From Okapia johnstoni (Eukaryota > Chordata > Mammalia > Artiodactyla > Giraffidae), in NCBI GenBank assembly GCA_024291935.2, contig CM044309.1:6572001-6636000 (forward strand): 64,000 nucleotides of DNA. The letters run 5' to 3'. Of the stretch, positions 44,491 through 54,963 are shown in pieces. The position numbers were made by a program, and so were the translations under genes. The first letter of the stretch is position 1; each line of letters begins with the position of its first letter. The notes beneath the pieces were generated by a model. It was not told the origin of the DNA. It worked only from the letters and a program-made list of their open reading frames with translations, and ran no database searches.

Positions 44491-44775
44491 ATGTCACTAT
44501 ATTTGTCCAAATGTATAGAGTGTACGACATCAAGAGTGAACTATCATGTAAACTATGAATTTTGGCTGTTTCTGATGTGTCTATGTATGTTCATTAATTG
44601 TAACAAATGTACCACTCTTGTTGGAGATATTAATAATGGGAGACTTTATGCATGTGTAGCAGGAGTTATGTGGGTAATCTCTGTAACTTTTAATTTTACT
44701 ATGAGCATAACGCTGCTCTGAAAAAATAGTCAATAAAAACTTTTTAAGTATACCGTATAAAACTTGAATTTTACT
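44491..44775. other. Unassigned stretch
   Basis: Between ERV and BovB. The frame at 44491-44721 has no recognisable domain. Confidence 0.4.
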
Positions 44776-44788
44776 AAAAATGAAAAAT

Positions 44789-45964
44789 CAGTTCCATTCA
44801 GTTCAGTCGTGTCCAACTCTCTGCAACCCCATGAACCTCAGCACGCCAGGCCTCCCTGTCCAACTCCCAAAGTCCACCCAAACCCGTGTCCATTGAGTCA
44901 GTGATGCCATCCAACCATCTCATCCTCTGTTGTCCCCTTCTCTTCCTGCCCTCAATCTTTCCCAGCATCAGGGTCTTTTCAAATGAGTCAGCTCTTTGCA
45001 TCAGGTGGCCACAGTATCAGAGTTTCAGCTTCAGCATCAGTCCTTCCAATGAATGTTCAGAACTGATTTCCTTTAGGATGGACTGGTTAGATTTCCTTGC
45101 AGTCCAAGGGACTCTCAAGAGTCTTCTCCAACACCACAGTTCAAAAGCATCAATTCTTTAGTGCTCAGCTTTCTTTATAGTCCAACTCTCACATCCATAC
45201 ACGACTACTGGAAAAACCATAGCCTTGACTAGATGGACTTTTGTTGAGAAAGTGATGTCTCTGCTTTTTAATATGCTGTCTAGGTTGGCCATAACTTTCC
45301 TTCCAAGGAGTAAGCATCTTTTAATTTCATGGCTGCGATCACTGTCTGCAGTTGATTTTGGAGCCCCCCAAAAGAAAGTCAGCCACTATTTTCAGTTTCC
45401 CCATCTATCTGCCATGAAGTGATGGGACCGGATGCCATGGTCTTAGTTTTCTGAATGTTGAGCTTTAAGGCAACTTTTTCGCTCTCCTCTTTCACTTTCA
45501 TCAAGAGGCTCTTTAGTTCTTCTTCACTTTCTGCCATAAGAGTGGTGTCATCTGCATATCTGAGGTTATTGATATTTCTCCCGGCAATCTTGATTCCAGC
45601 TTGTGCTTCTTCCAGCCCAGCGTTTCTCATGATGTACTCTGCATATAAGTTAAATAAACAGGGTGACAATGTACAGCCTTGACATACTCCTTTTCCTATT
45701 TGGAACCAGTCTGTTGTTCCATGTCCAGTCTAACTGTTGCTTCCTGACCTGAATACAGGTTTCTCATGAGGCAGGTCAGGTGGTCTGATATTCCCATTTC
45801 TTGAAGAATTTTCCACAGTTTATTGTGATCCACACAGTCAAAGGCTTTGGCATAGTCAATAAAGCAGAAATAGATGTTTTTCTGGAACTCTCTTGCTTTT
45901 TCGATGATCCAGCGAATGTTGGCAGTTTGATCTCGGTTCCTCTGCCCTTTACAAAACCAGCTTG
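44789..45964 (-). mobile_element. BovB LINE, 5'-truncated, with 13-bp TSD
   Basis: Flanked by AAAAATGAAAAAT at 44776-44788 and 45965-45977. On the minus strand the RT palm is well preserved: FCFIDYAKAFDCVDHNKLW (frame 45696-46049) and NNLRYADDTTLMAESEEEL (45379-45669), so both catalytic Asp boxes are readable, although in different frames. 3' end at 44789 with CAGTTCCATTCAGTTCAGTC. 5'-truncated within the RT domain. Confidence 0.96.
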
Positions 45965-45977
45965 AAAAATGAAAAAT

Positions 45978-46325
45978 AAAGCATTTCAAAAGACCCAAAA
46001 TAACAAAGATGTTGCTAAAAAGATTTACTATCAATAAGAAAACTGCCACTTTTCACAATTCCTTTGGGCATCATTTCACCTAAAACAATGTAATATGGTG
46101 GTCCTAATGAAAAACTTTCAGAACTTAAGAAAATAATGTGTTAAGGATATTTACTACAAGAATATAATTAAATAATTTTAGAGAAAAGCAAATTGCTAGT
46201 TATATATAAAGTAACCAGAGAAAACATACAGTCTATAAAAAGAAAGTTGTCCTTGTTGTCGGGCAAAAGCACATATTAGTTTGGAAATCTCCAAAACTGA
46301 ATCCTTAGGAGTAGACTTAAACACT
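45978..46325. other. Unassigned AT-rich stretch
   Basis: No gene or named repeat recognised. Confidence 0.45.
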
Positions 46326-46745
46326 GTCATACTAAGTGAAATAAGTCCGACACCAAAAGATAAATATCATATTATATCATTTATATGTGGAATCTTAAAA
46401 AGGGGGGGTACAAATAAACTTATCTACAAAACAGAAATAGAGTTACAGATGTAAGTAATAAATTTATGGTTAAAAGGGGATAAGAGAGGGAGAATAAACT
46501 GTGAGGTTGGGGTTGATATATACACACTACTATACTGTATATAAAATATATAACTAATAGGAATCTAGTGTATAGCACAGGGAACTCTACTCAACACTAA
46601 ATAATGACCTATATGGGGAAAGAGTATAAAAAAGGATGGATCTATGTATGTGTGCAATTGATTCAGTTTACTGTATGACAGAAACTAACTCAACATTGTA
46701 AATTAACTACACTCCAACAAAAATAAATTTAAACAAACAAATAAA
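46326..46745 (+). mobile_element. L1 3' UTR (first of two)
   Basis: AAGTGAAATAAGTCCGACAC, TATATGTGGAATCTTAAAAA, CACAGGGAACTCTACTCAAC and ACATTGTAAATTAACTACAC, then an A-rich tail. Sense L1MA-like 3' end without ORF2. Confidence 0.8.
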
Positions 46746-47086
46746 AAGAGTGTTATGGAAACTGCATGCTGTGAAATATTGAAGAAAGACCCAAATGTGA
46801 TTGTGGGGTTAAACTAGATCATAATAATGGAAATAGGAAAGACAATAGTGCATAAAAAACGCTCAGTGCACTTAGATGAGTTGTTCAACATATGTTTGTT
46901 TAAAGTCTGAATTGAATCCAGTATGAGACTATACAAATGGAATATGGTTTGTTCAAATACTGTGTGAGTGGAAACCAAGAACTAACTTTGTCCACGTTCC
47001 CTTGTAGAAAATTAATGACATTTCAAACAGATAGTTAGTGGAGGCTTAACAAAAATAATGAGTCACAAAAATTCTAGAGATTGTTG

Positions 47087-47480
47087 TACTGAGCAAAGTC
47101 AGTCAGACACAGAAAGACAAATATCATATAATACCATATATATGCAGAATCTTTAAAAAAAAAAAAAGGTACAAATGAACTTATGTACAAAACAAAAGTA
47201 GAGCCACAAGTGTAGAAAACAAACTTATGGTTACCAGGGGGAAAGAAGGAAAGGATAAGTTGGGATATTGTGATTGGCATATATACACTACCCTGTATAA
47301 ATAGATAACTAATAAGAACCCGATATATAGCACAGGGAACTCTACTTAATATTCTTTAATGGCCTGCATGGGAAAAGAATATTTGAAAAATGAATATATG
47401 TATATGTAAAATGATTCACTTTGCTATACAACCAAAACTGTCAAACATTGTAAATCAACTATATTTCAATAATTTTTTAA
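47087..47480 (+). mobile_element. L1 3' UTR (second of two)
   Basis: GAGCAAAGTCAGTCAGACAC, CACAGGGAACTCTACTTAAT, ACATTGTAAATCAACTATAT: same family and orientation as the copy at 46326, 760 bases downstream. Confidence 0.8.
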
Positions 47481-47719
47481 AAGCTGTATATATAGAAGCT
47501 TAAAGCACCAACTAGTGAATAAAATGATTAAGTAGAAAGATTATTATTTATTTCAGGAAACTACATAATTATATGATGATGTACTTGTGATCTGAAGCAG
47601 AAAATCAAAGCAAAATGATACGAAATACTCTTACGTCTTATGTGATTTTTGGTATTTGTCCTATGGTCCCTCAGTTTTTAAATTTCCCTGAAGTTTTTAC
47701 ATGAAGGCTTATGCTAAAT

Positions 47720-48049
47720 GGACTTCCCAAGTGGCTCAGTAGTAAAGAATCTTCATTGCAAAGCAGGCGATGTGGGGGTTGATTGCTGGTTCTGGAAGAT
47801 CCCCTGGAGAAGGAAATGACAACCCACTCCAGTATTCTTGGGGCTTCCCTGGTGGCTCAGATGGTAAAGTGTTTGCCTGCAATATGGGAGATCCAGGTTT
47901 TATCCCTGGGTCAGGAAAATCCCCTGGAGAAGGAAATGGCAACCCACTCCAGTACTCTCCTGGAAAATTCCATGGGCAGAGGAGCCTCATGGGCTACAGT
48001 CCAGGGGGTCCCAAAGAGTCGGACACGACTGAGTGACTTCACTTTCGCT
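47720..48049 (+). mobile_element. Dimeric Bov-tA SINE with 11-bp TSD
   Basis: Head half (GACTTCCCAAGTGGCTCAGT to CACTCCAGTATTCTTG) joined to a full unit from GGGCTTCCCTGGTGGCTCAG. Flanked by TTATGCTAAAT at 47709-47719 and 48050-48060, so the dimer inserted as one unit. Confidence 0.96.
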
Positions 48050-48343
48050 TTATGCTAAATAGTTTGAGCTAGAACAGGCTGGAACCATAAACTACAGTTT
48101 TCACAATCTCCTCTGACTTATATAAAAGAATCTATGTGGACTTATTCAGGGCACTATTCTTTTAATTGTTGGCAGGACAAAATCAGCAAAGTGTTACCCA
48201 GAGAGTCTATGCATGATTTTCAAGAAATTTTCCTACTAGAGTTGTTGTTCATCTGAAATTATTTCTTTTTGAAAAGTCGTATTTTTCTTTAAATATTGGC
48301 ATAAAAGTCCCTTTAACATATTTAAGTGGGTAACTAGAGAATG

Positions 48344-48645
48344 AAGTGAAGTGAAGTGAAAATCACTCAATCGTGTCTGACTCTTTTTGACCTCATGGAT
48401 TATATGGTCCATGGAATTCTCCAGGCCAGAATACTGGAGTGGGTAGCCTTTCCTTTTTCCAGGTGATCTTCACAACCCAAGGATCAAACCCAGGTCTCCC
48501 GCACTGCAGGTGGATTCTTTACCGGCTGAGCCATAAGGGAATTCCAAAATGGGTAGCCTATCCCTTCTCCATCAGATCTTCCTGACCCAGGAATCGAACT
48601 GGGGTCTCCTGCATTGCAGGTGGATTCTTTGCCAACTGAGTTATA
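48344..48645 (-). mobile_element. Dimeric Bov-tA SINE
   Basis: Reverse-complement: a tail with GTGAAGTGAAGTGAAAATCA, a full unit ending CCGGCTGAGCCATAAGGGAA at 48540, then a second head half to GCCAACTGAGTTATAA. Confidence 0.93.
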
Positions 48646-49163
48646 AAAGAATAAATAAGTACAAATAACTTGTAATGGATATGTAATTATTTTATTCAAT
48701 CCTTTGAAGAATAAACATTGCCACTTAAGCACGTGGTTCTTCAGTACCTAACATTTACACAGTACAAAATTTTACTAAGACAAACCACCTGGCTTTGCTT
48801 AGAAATTTTTTTGTCATCAAATCTTAGTGCTTAAGATTTAAGCATATTTTGTAACAATAAACATAAACATATTTATAAGCTTGCGATCTTTTAGTGAATT
48901 CTTCATGTACAGATTTTGTAAAATATGTCTCAAATTTTCATAGCCATTGCAAATTATTTTTAAGAGATTTTCCACAACACAGTCCCATGCTCAACTGAAT
49001 GATGCTAATCCATAGACAACTTACTTATTCCCCTTTACTGTCTGTTCTTTTCAACTCTAACACACAAGCAGGCTCTTTGTAAGGTATTTGCTCTCTGTGA
49101 ATTTCTTAGAAACTACCATGCTTTAATAGGTCTAAATGTAGCTACTGAATTAATCACATATAT
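48646..49163. other. Unassigned stretch without gene
   Basis: No named repeat or gene recognised. Confidence 0.45.
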
Positions 49164-49172
49164 GTCAAAATT

Positions 49173-49505
49173 GGGCTTCCCTGGTTTGTCAGCTGGTAAA
49201 GAATTTGCCTTCAATGCAGGAGACCCCAGTTTGATTCCTGGGTTGGGGATATCCCCTGGAGAAGGGATGGGCTACTCACTCTGGTATTCTTGGGCTTCCC
49301 TGGTGGCTCAAATGGTGAAGAATCTTCCTGCAATGCGGAGACCTGGGTTCAATCCCTGCGTTGGGAGGGTCCCTGGAGAAAGGAATAGCTACCTACTCCA
49401 CTAATCTTGCCTGGAGAATTTCATGGACAAAGGAGCCTGGTGGGCTACAGTCCATGGGATCACAAAGAGTCACACATGACTGAGTGACTAAGCACAGCAC
49501 AGCAT
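49173..49505 (+). mobile_element. Dimeric Bov-tA SINE
   Basis: Head half from GGGCTTCCCTGGTTTGTCAG to CACTCTGGTATTCTT, then a full unit from GGGCTTCCCTGGTGGCTCAA. 5' flank GTCAAAATT (49164-49172) and 3' flank GCCAAAATT (49506-49514) form a TSD with one mismatch. Confidence 0.94.
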
Positions 49506-49514
49506 GCCAAAATT

Positions 49515-49704
49515 AAGGCTTCCCTGGGGGCTCAGGGTAAAGAATCTGCCTGCAATTCAGGAGACCCATACTTGTGTAGGAAAGATCCCTTAGAGGAAGG
49601 AATGGCAACCCACTCTAATATTCTTGCTGAGAAAATCCCATGGACAGAGGAGTCTTCCCAAAGAGTTAGATACAACAAAAGTGACTGAACACACACACAT
49701 ACAC
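49515..49704 (+). mobile_element. Bov-tA SINE, monomer
   Basis: GGCTTCCCTGGGGGCTCAGG to ATACAACAAAAGTGACTGAA, then an (AC)n-like tail. Flanked by GCCAAAATT at 49506-49514 and 49705-49713, so it used the duplication left by the preceding dimer. Confidence 0.94.
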
Positions 49705-49810
49705 GCCAAAATTATATATTTGATAAAAATTTCTTGTCAGAAAGGCAAAGGAAGATACCAAAAGATCAATTAACAAAACAGTTGTACCTTCTTTTATAAT
49801 GTAAATCTTG

Positions 49811-51330
49811 TTTTTCAGTCACTCAGTCATGACTGATGCTTTGCAACCTCGTGGACTGCAGCATTCCAGGCTTTCCTGTCCTCACCATCTCACGGAGCTT
49901 GCTCAAACTCATGTCCATTGAGTCAGTGATGCCATTCAACCATCTCATCCTCTGTCCTTCCCTTCAGCTCTTTCCTTCAATCTTTCCCAGCATCAGAGTC
50001 TTTTCCAGTGAGTCAGCTCTTCACATCAGGTGGCCAAAGTATTGGAATCAGCCTCAGCATCAGTCCCTCCAATTAATATTCAGGACTGATTTTCTTTAGG
50101 ATTGATTGGTTTTATCTCCTTGCAGTCCAAGGGACTGTCAAAAGTCATCTCCAGCACCACGGTTCAAAAGCATCAATTATTTAGTGGTCAGCCTTATTTA
50201 TGGTGAAACTCTCACATCCATACATGATTGCTGGAAAAACCATAGCTTTGACTATATGGACCTTAGTTTCATTAGTTAGACAAGGCTGTGGTCCATGTGA
50301 TCAGTTTGATTGTAGTTTTCTGTGATTGTGGCTTTCATTCTGTCTGCTCTCTGATGGATAAGGATATGAGGCTTATGGAAAGCTTCCTGATGGGAGAGAC
50401 TGACTGTGAGGGAAACTGCGTCTTGTTCTGATGGGTGGGGCCATGCTCAGTAAATATTTAATCCAATTTCCTGTTGATGGGCGGGGCTGTGTTCCCTCCC
50501 TGTTGTTTGACCTGAGGCCAAACTATGGTGGAGGTAATGAAGATAATGGTGACCTCCTTCAAAAGGTCCTCTGCAGCCAACCCACGCCTCCTCAGAGACT
50601 CCTGGACACTCACAGGCAAGTATGGGTCAGTCTCTTGTGGGGTCACTTCTCCTTTCTCCTGGGTCCTGGGGCACACAGGGTTTTGTTTGGGCCCTCTAAG
50701 ATTGTGTTTCCCCAGTCCTGTGGAAGTTCTGTAATCAAATCCCACTGGGTAGCCTCCAAAGTCAAATTCTCTGGGGGTTCTCAGTCCCTTTGCCAGATCC
50801 TCAGGTTAGGAAATCTGTTGTGGGTCCTAGAACTTTCTTAACAGTGTGAGGATTTATTTGGTATAATCCTTCTGCAGTTTGTGGATTGTCTGTTCGGTGG
50901 CTCTATGGTGGGATTAATGGCAGTCTCCCAATAGGACTTATGCCCCACGCTGTGTGCCCCTGGTCTGCTGCACCCAGAGCCCCTGCCCCTGTGGCAGGCC
51001 ACTGCTGATCCATACCTCCGCAGGAGACACTCAAACACTCAAAGGCAGGTCTGGTTCAGTCTCTGTGGGGTCTCTAGGTCCTGCTGAACACAAAATTTTG
51101 TTTGAGCCCTCCAAGTGTTTCTGGCAGGTATGAGATTTGATTCTAAACCTGATTTTGCCCCTCCTACCATCTTGCTGGGGCTTCTCCTTTGCCCTTGAAA
51201 ATGAGGTATCTTTTTTTTGGTGGGATCCAACATTCTTCTGTCAATGGTTGTTCAGCAGTGAATTGTAATTTTGGAGTTCTCTCAGAAGAAGCTGAGTGCA
51301 CATCCTTCTACTCTGCCATCTTTCCTGCTG
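49811..51330 (-). mobile_element. BovB LINE, internally deleted but retaining its 5' region
   Basis: 49811-50265 is the antisense 3' end (CTCACATCCATACATGATTG). At about 50266 it jumps to sequence of the BovB 5' region (TTAGTTTCATTAGTTAGACA, then AGGCTGTGGTCCATGTGATC) and continues to about 51330 (TGGGATCCAACATTCTTCTG, CTTCTACTCTGCCATCTTTC). Roughly 2 kb of ORF2, with the endonuclease and RT, is missing. The 136-aa frame 50431-50841 and those at 50458-51233 are in 5' non-coding text. Confidence 0.7.
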
Positions 51331-51339
51331 TCTTTAGAG

Positions 51340-51574
51340 AAGATCGGACAGATGATGACAACGTGTCCCTTTCAAAGGAGGGATGAGAGTCATGCCATGA
51401 GGTCACCACAAGGGATTCAGGGTCCCATGTCCAATTCAGATTCCAAAGCAGCCCACTCCAGAACATCCACATACACTGCAGGACATCTGATGGGTTGTTT
51501 TTCTCTCTCCCTCAATGAGGATACCCACTCCCCTACCTGCTGGGTATCCTGCCAACTACACCAATTGTATAGCT
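51340..51574 (-). mobile_element. ERV leader fragment
   Basis: Minus-strand sequence directly downstream of a PBS and LTR, cut off after about 230 bases. The minus frame at 51417-51767 spans leader and LTR and has no recognised gag motif. Confidence 0.5.
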
Positions 51575-51593
51575 GATCCTGTTCATGACACCA
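51575..51593 (-). other. Primer-binding site, tRNA-Leu-like
   Basis: Minus strand TGGTGTCATGAACAGGATC, two bases inside the LTR end. The first eight bases TGGTGTCA fit the 3' end of tRNA-Leu, as in ERV-L-type elements, and GGAT follows at the expected place. Confidence 0.65.
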
Positions 51594-51595
51594 GT

Positions 51596-52081
51596 TGTCT
51601 TGCTGTTCACACTGTTTGCTGAAACCAGCGTAGGCAAGGTGCGAGCTAATAGGCTGGAAGAAGACTTGAGGAGCTGTAGGAACTGCAGACACATTTATTC
51701 TCTCCTGGCTGGTACAGCACAGTCTCTCCCGGCACACAGTCTCTCTCCTGGCTGATGCAGCAGTCAAAGCAGCAGCCGTAACATAACACAGCCATAATGT
51801 AGCCGTAACGTAACCTCATATAACATAACTGTGATCTCGCTTCAATGTAGCCCCAGTGCAGCAGCAGCCAGGGCTTTCCTGGTAAAGCTCATATAGGCAT
51901 ATTGCACAGAGTAGCCAGTGACCAAGTGAGTACTTCATGATGCGCATGTGCAGTACAATAGGTGATCTCAGTCATTACACAACCATGCAAAGTCATTGTT
52001 TACAGAACATGGGGTGAGAGGGGGTGAGAGCGTGGGGTGAGAGAGCCTGACTGGCACCATGCTGTTAATTTCCCCACAACA
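51596..52081 (-). mobile_element. ERV 5' LTR with adjoining leader
   Basis: 486 bp; plus-strand ends TGTCTTG and CCACAACA (TG...CA). On the minus strand a TATATGAGC box (plus 51890-51900), then GAGAATAAATGTG as poly(A) signal (plus near 51690-51705). Contains a small GGGGTGAGAG tandem near its U3 start (52012-52047). No partner LTR is present in the window. Confidence 0.75.
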
Positions 52082-52740
52082 AGTCTTGTAGTAATACTTA
52101 CAAATCTGAATTAATTGGTCTATAATGGTTTCCTGTAAAAAAAAAAAAAAAAAGGAGTGGTAGGTAGCAGAATTAAGTGTACTAGGAATGCTAAACAGCA
52201 GCATTAGCAACCTAATTGAACCCTCAGTGCCTACTCTAATCAAACTTATATACATATATTCTTCTGTTATATGCTGAAATGCAGCTGAGTATATGCAAAT
52301 ATTAACATGGATCTGTTGGTATTTATTTTTGAATAGGAGCTCAGGTATTTTGGTCACATGGACTGCTGGTCAATTTTTCAGCTCTATTGCTACCCAGCAG
52401 CAAACCGAGAGTAGTTGATCAACATGAGACAAGGATTTGCCAAAAGGACAATTTTTTTTTTTTAAGTAAGGTGGGATTTTTTTTTCAGGCTTTTAAGCAG
52501 TCTCCATGGGGTATCTTGGTTTTCACAGACTCAACAAGTATCACTGAATCATCTGGGCCATAAAAACAGAGAGCTAGACTTCCCCACAAAGAAGACTGAA
52601 TCAGGTAGAAAATATTCTTAGGCTCTGGATCACACTCAAGGATGTCTTATGAGTTCCTTGATAAATAGGTATTCTTCAGTAACACACCAAATATGCATCA
52701 AGGCCTGGGAAGCATGGGTTGTGTTTTAATTGAAGAGGAT
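52082..52740. other. Unassigned stretch without gene
   Basis: A run of about 16 A at 52138-52153 and a T-run near 52450 are the only low-complexity features. The minus frame at 51968-52357 crosses the LTR edge and the A-run and is not a gene. Confidence 0.45.
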
Positions 52741-52751
52741 ATGAGCAACAA

Positions 52752-52960
52752 GTAGGGCTTCCTTATAACTCAAGTGGTAAAGAATCTGCCTGCCAGGGAA
52801 GACACCCAGGTTCGATTCCTAGGTTGGAAAGATCCCCTGGAGAAGGAAATGTTAACCCACTCCAGTATTCTTGCCTGGAGAATCCCGTGGGCAGAGGAGC
52901 CTGGCAGGCTATAGTCCATGGAGTCACAAGAGTCAGACATGACTTAGTGACTAAACCATC
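52752..52960 (+). mobile_element. Bov-tA SINE with TSD
   Basis: GGGCTTCCTTATAACTCAAG to GTCAGACATGACTTAGTGAC. Flanks ATGAGCAACAA (52741-52751) and ATGAGCGACAA (52961-52971), one mismatch. Confidence 0.95.
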
Positions 52961-52971
52961 ATGAGCGACAA

Positions 52972-53519
52972 AAACTTGTCTTTGTACTTGAAAAGAATAT
53001 CACAAAGTGATACAGACAATTGGAATCCCTGAATACTTCAGTGAGGTAGCACTCTTGGTTTTGTGAGGCTTATGTCCAACCATCTTGTGTGAATGTTTTG
53101 AACCATGTAGGATATCTACTGCTTTCTGCTGTATAAGACCTAGCTGCATGTTGTCATCAGTACTGTGTGGAATGGCAGTATGACTATTTTAAGGCAGAAT
53201 TGAAGAGGTTACATGATCCTGATTCAAGGTGGTTAGGTGAAAAATATAATCAGTCAACTTTTATTTCATTCATAAAAAACAAACAAATAAATTAACAAAT
53301 AGCATAGTTACAGAATCTTAGTCATATACCAGGTACCATAATCAGTACAGCTTTATTTCAGTAAAAAGTCTATGTAAAGAATAGTAGTTACAAATTGTGC
53401 AAGCTGGTTGAGCTTATGTTTGAGACATTTCATAATTAGCATCAAATAAAATATTTATTAAAATAAAGATGAGCTAGTGCACATGCAGCAAATTTAATTT
53501 AAGCAATATAAGCCCTCTC
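52972..53519. other. Unassigned stretch without gene
   Basis: No gene or named repeat recognised. Confidence 0.45.
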
Positions 53520-53633
53520 ATTGAAGGGCTCAGTGGTAAACAATCCACCTGCCAATGCAGGAGACACAGGTTTGATTCCTGGGTTGGGAATATCCCTGAA
53601 GAAGGAAAAATGGCAACCCACTTCAGTATTCTT
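53520..53633 (+). mobile_element. Bov-tA head half
   Basis: AAGGGCTCAGTGGTAAACAA to CACTTCAGTATTCTT, then replaced by the T-run of the antisense pseudogene. The break is at the same SINE position as the junction of the Bov-tA dimers. Confidence 0.88.
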
Positions 53634-54963
53634 TTTTTTTTTTTTTGGCAAATTTAATCTGATAATTTATTTATGGGAAAAAGCTAGTTTTGATGAGAAA
53701 AAAGTTTAATCCTTTCCTTGTAAACATAAAAGAAACTCAACAGGAATTTTAAAAGTAGTATGCCAGAAAATGCAACAGTAACTCATAACGTCAGTCAGTT
53801 CAGTCGCTCAGTCGTGTCCGACACTTTGTGATCCCATGAACCGCAGCACGCCAGGCCTCCCTGTCCATCACCAACTCCCGGAGTTTACCCAAACCCATGT
53901 CCATTGAGTCGGTGATGCCACACAACCATCTCATCCTCTGTCGTCCCCTTCTCCTCCTGCCCCCGTAATTCTTTTCAATTAAACAGACAAGTTGAAGACA
54001 CGTGTTAAAATAATTTTCAGACTGAATATATTTATCAGCCTATATGATCTGTTGTTCTAATTGGATTTTGATTTTTTTTTAAACCCAACCTTTTATAAGA
54101 GCTAGCACATCTAGAAGTGAAGAAAATAAATTAGATCCCCTCCCTCTTCCCAAAAGATATTAATTTCTAAAGCACAAAAAGCCATATATCTTATACAAAT
54201 TAACCAGTATTCTTACAAAAGTAACGTAATTTTGGATGACATTATGCTGTATTTGTGTTGAAGTACTACACAAGAATATATGTATCAGTTGGGCATTTTC
54301 AGTCTAGTTAGTCTCTTAAGTTATTTAACTCTTGGCAATATATAATAACTGGTACATATTTTGGTACTTAAGTCATGAATTGTAGAGAACAAGAAGCAGT
54401 ATATTACAGTAACAGAGTTTGTATTTGACAATTACTGTGTTGAAAAAAATCTCTTCTATGAACTCTGTGATTTGTTTTGCAGTTGGTCACTTGTAGCAGA
54501 TCCTTGACTTGGTTCCTCCATATCCATGCTTTCTCCAGCTGCAGTCTCTGACATTTCTTCATCCCCCTCCTCATCATTTTGGTCTTTTGAGATTAATTGT
54601 CTAGCTAATTTAACAGTCAGTCTTTCACTGTAGTGAAGCTTCCTTTTCATTTCAAACTGTCGCTTTTTTTCTCCTTCTTCAGGTGAGAGGTCGGTATCCT
54701 CGTCTCCACTGCCTTCTGGTTCACTAACTCGATACTTTGGTTGGGAGCTTTCAGCAGCAGCAGCAGTTCATTTCCAAGCTAAGATACCTGGGGTCAGGGC
54801 TTCGGCGGTTTCTGAATCGCTCAGTGCATCTTCCTCATCTCCCACCATACTGTGGGAAGGAGTGCTCGGCTATCTTCACTAACCCGTAGGCTTCGTCTGC
54901 TGGATGAGGTCGCCTGGATGTTCATTCATCCCACTTCTGGGACTTTTTTCTCAGCTCTTGTCA
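53634..54963 (-). pseudogene. PPP1R2P: Processed pseudogene of PPP1R2 (protein phosphatase inhibitor 2)
   Basis: The parent gene encodes inhibitor-2, a small acidic regulator that binds the PP1 catalytic subunit. On the minus strand, frame 54456-54650 gives the C-terminal part: MKRKLHYSERL, VKLARQLISKDQNDEEGDEE and AGESMDMEEPSQGS, ending at a normal stop (54456-54458). Upstream, the KKSQKWDE block (about 54920-54955) and the GDEEDA and AAAESSQPKYRV regions are readable in shifted frames. A lost base turns DEMN into DE-stop. No introns interrupt these blocks. A 3' UTR continues to an AATAAA (about 53670) and ends in a poly(A) tract (T-run, 53634-53646), so this is a retrocopy made by LINE machinery. 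The 5' coding end is truncated. A BovB is inserted in the 3' UTR. Not translated into a full protein. Confidence 0.92.
53788..53964 (-). mobile_element. BovB LINE, very short 3' end, inside the pseudogene 3' UTR
   Basis: TCAGTCAGTTCAGTCGCTCA to CCCCTTCTCCTCCTGCCCCC, about 177 bases. The pseudogene UTR continues on both sides, so this insertion is younger than the retrocopy. Confidence 0.93.

Noticed and set aside
50431..50841. 136-aa open frame with gene-like composition
   Set aside because: It lies in the BovB 5' region, which is repeated across ruminant genomes and non-coding.
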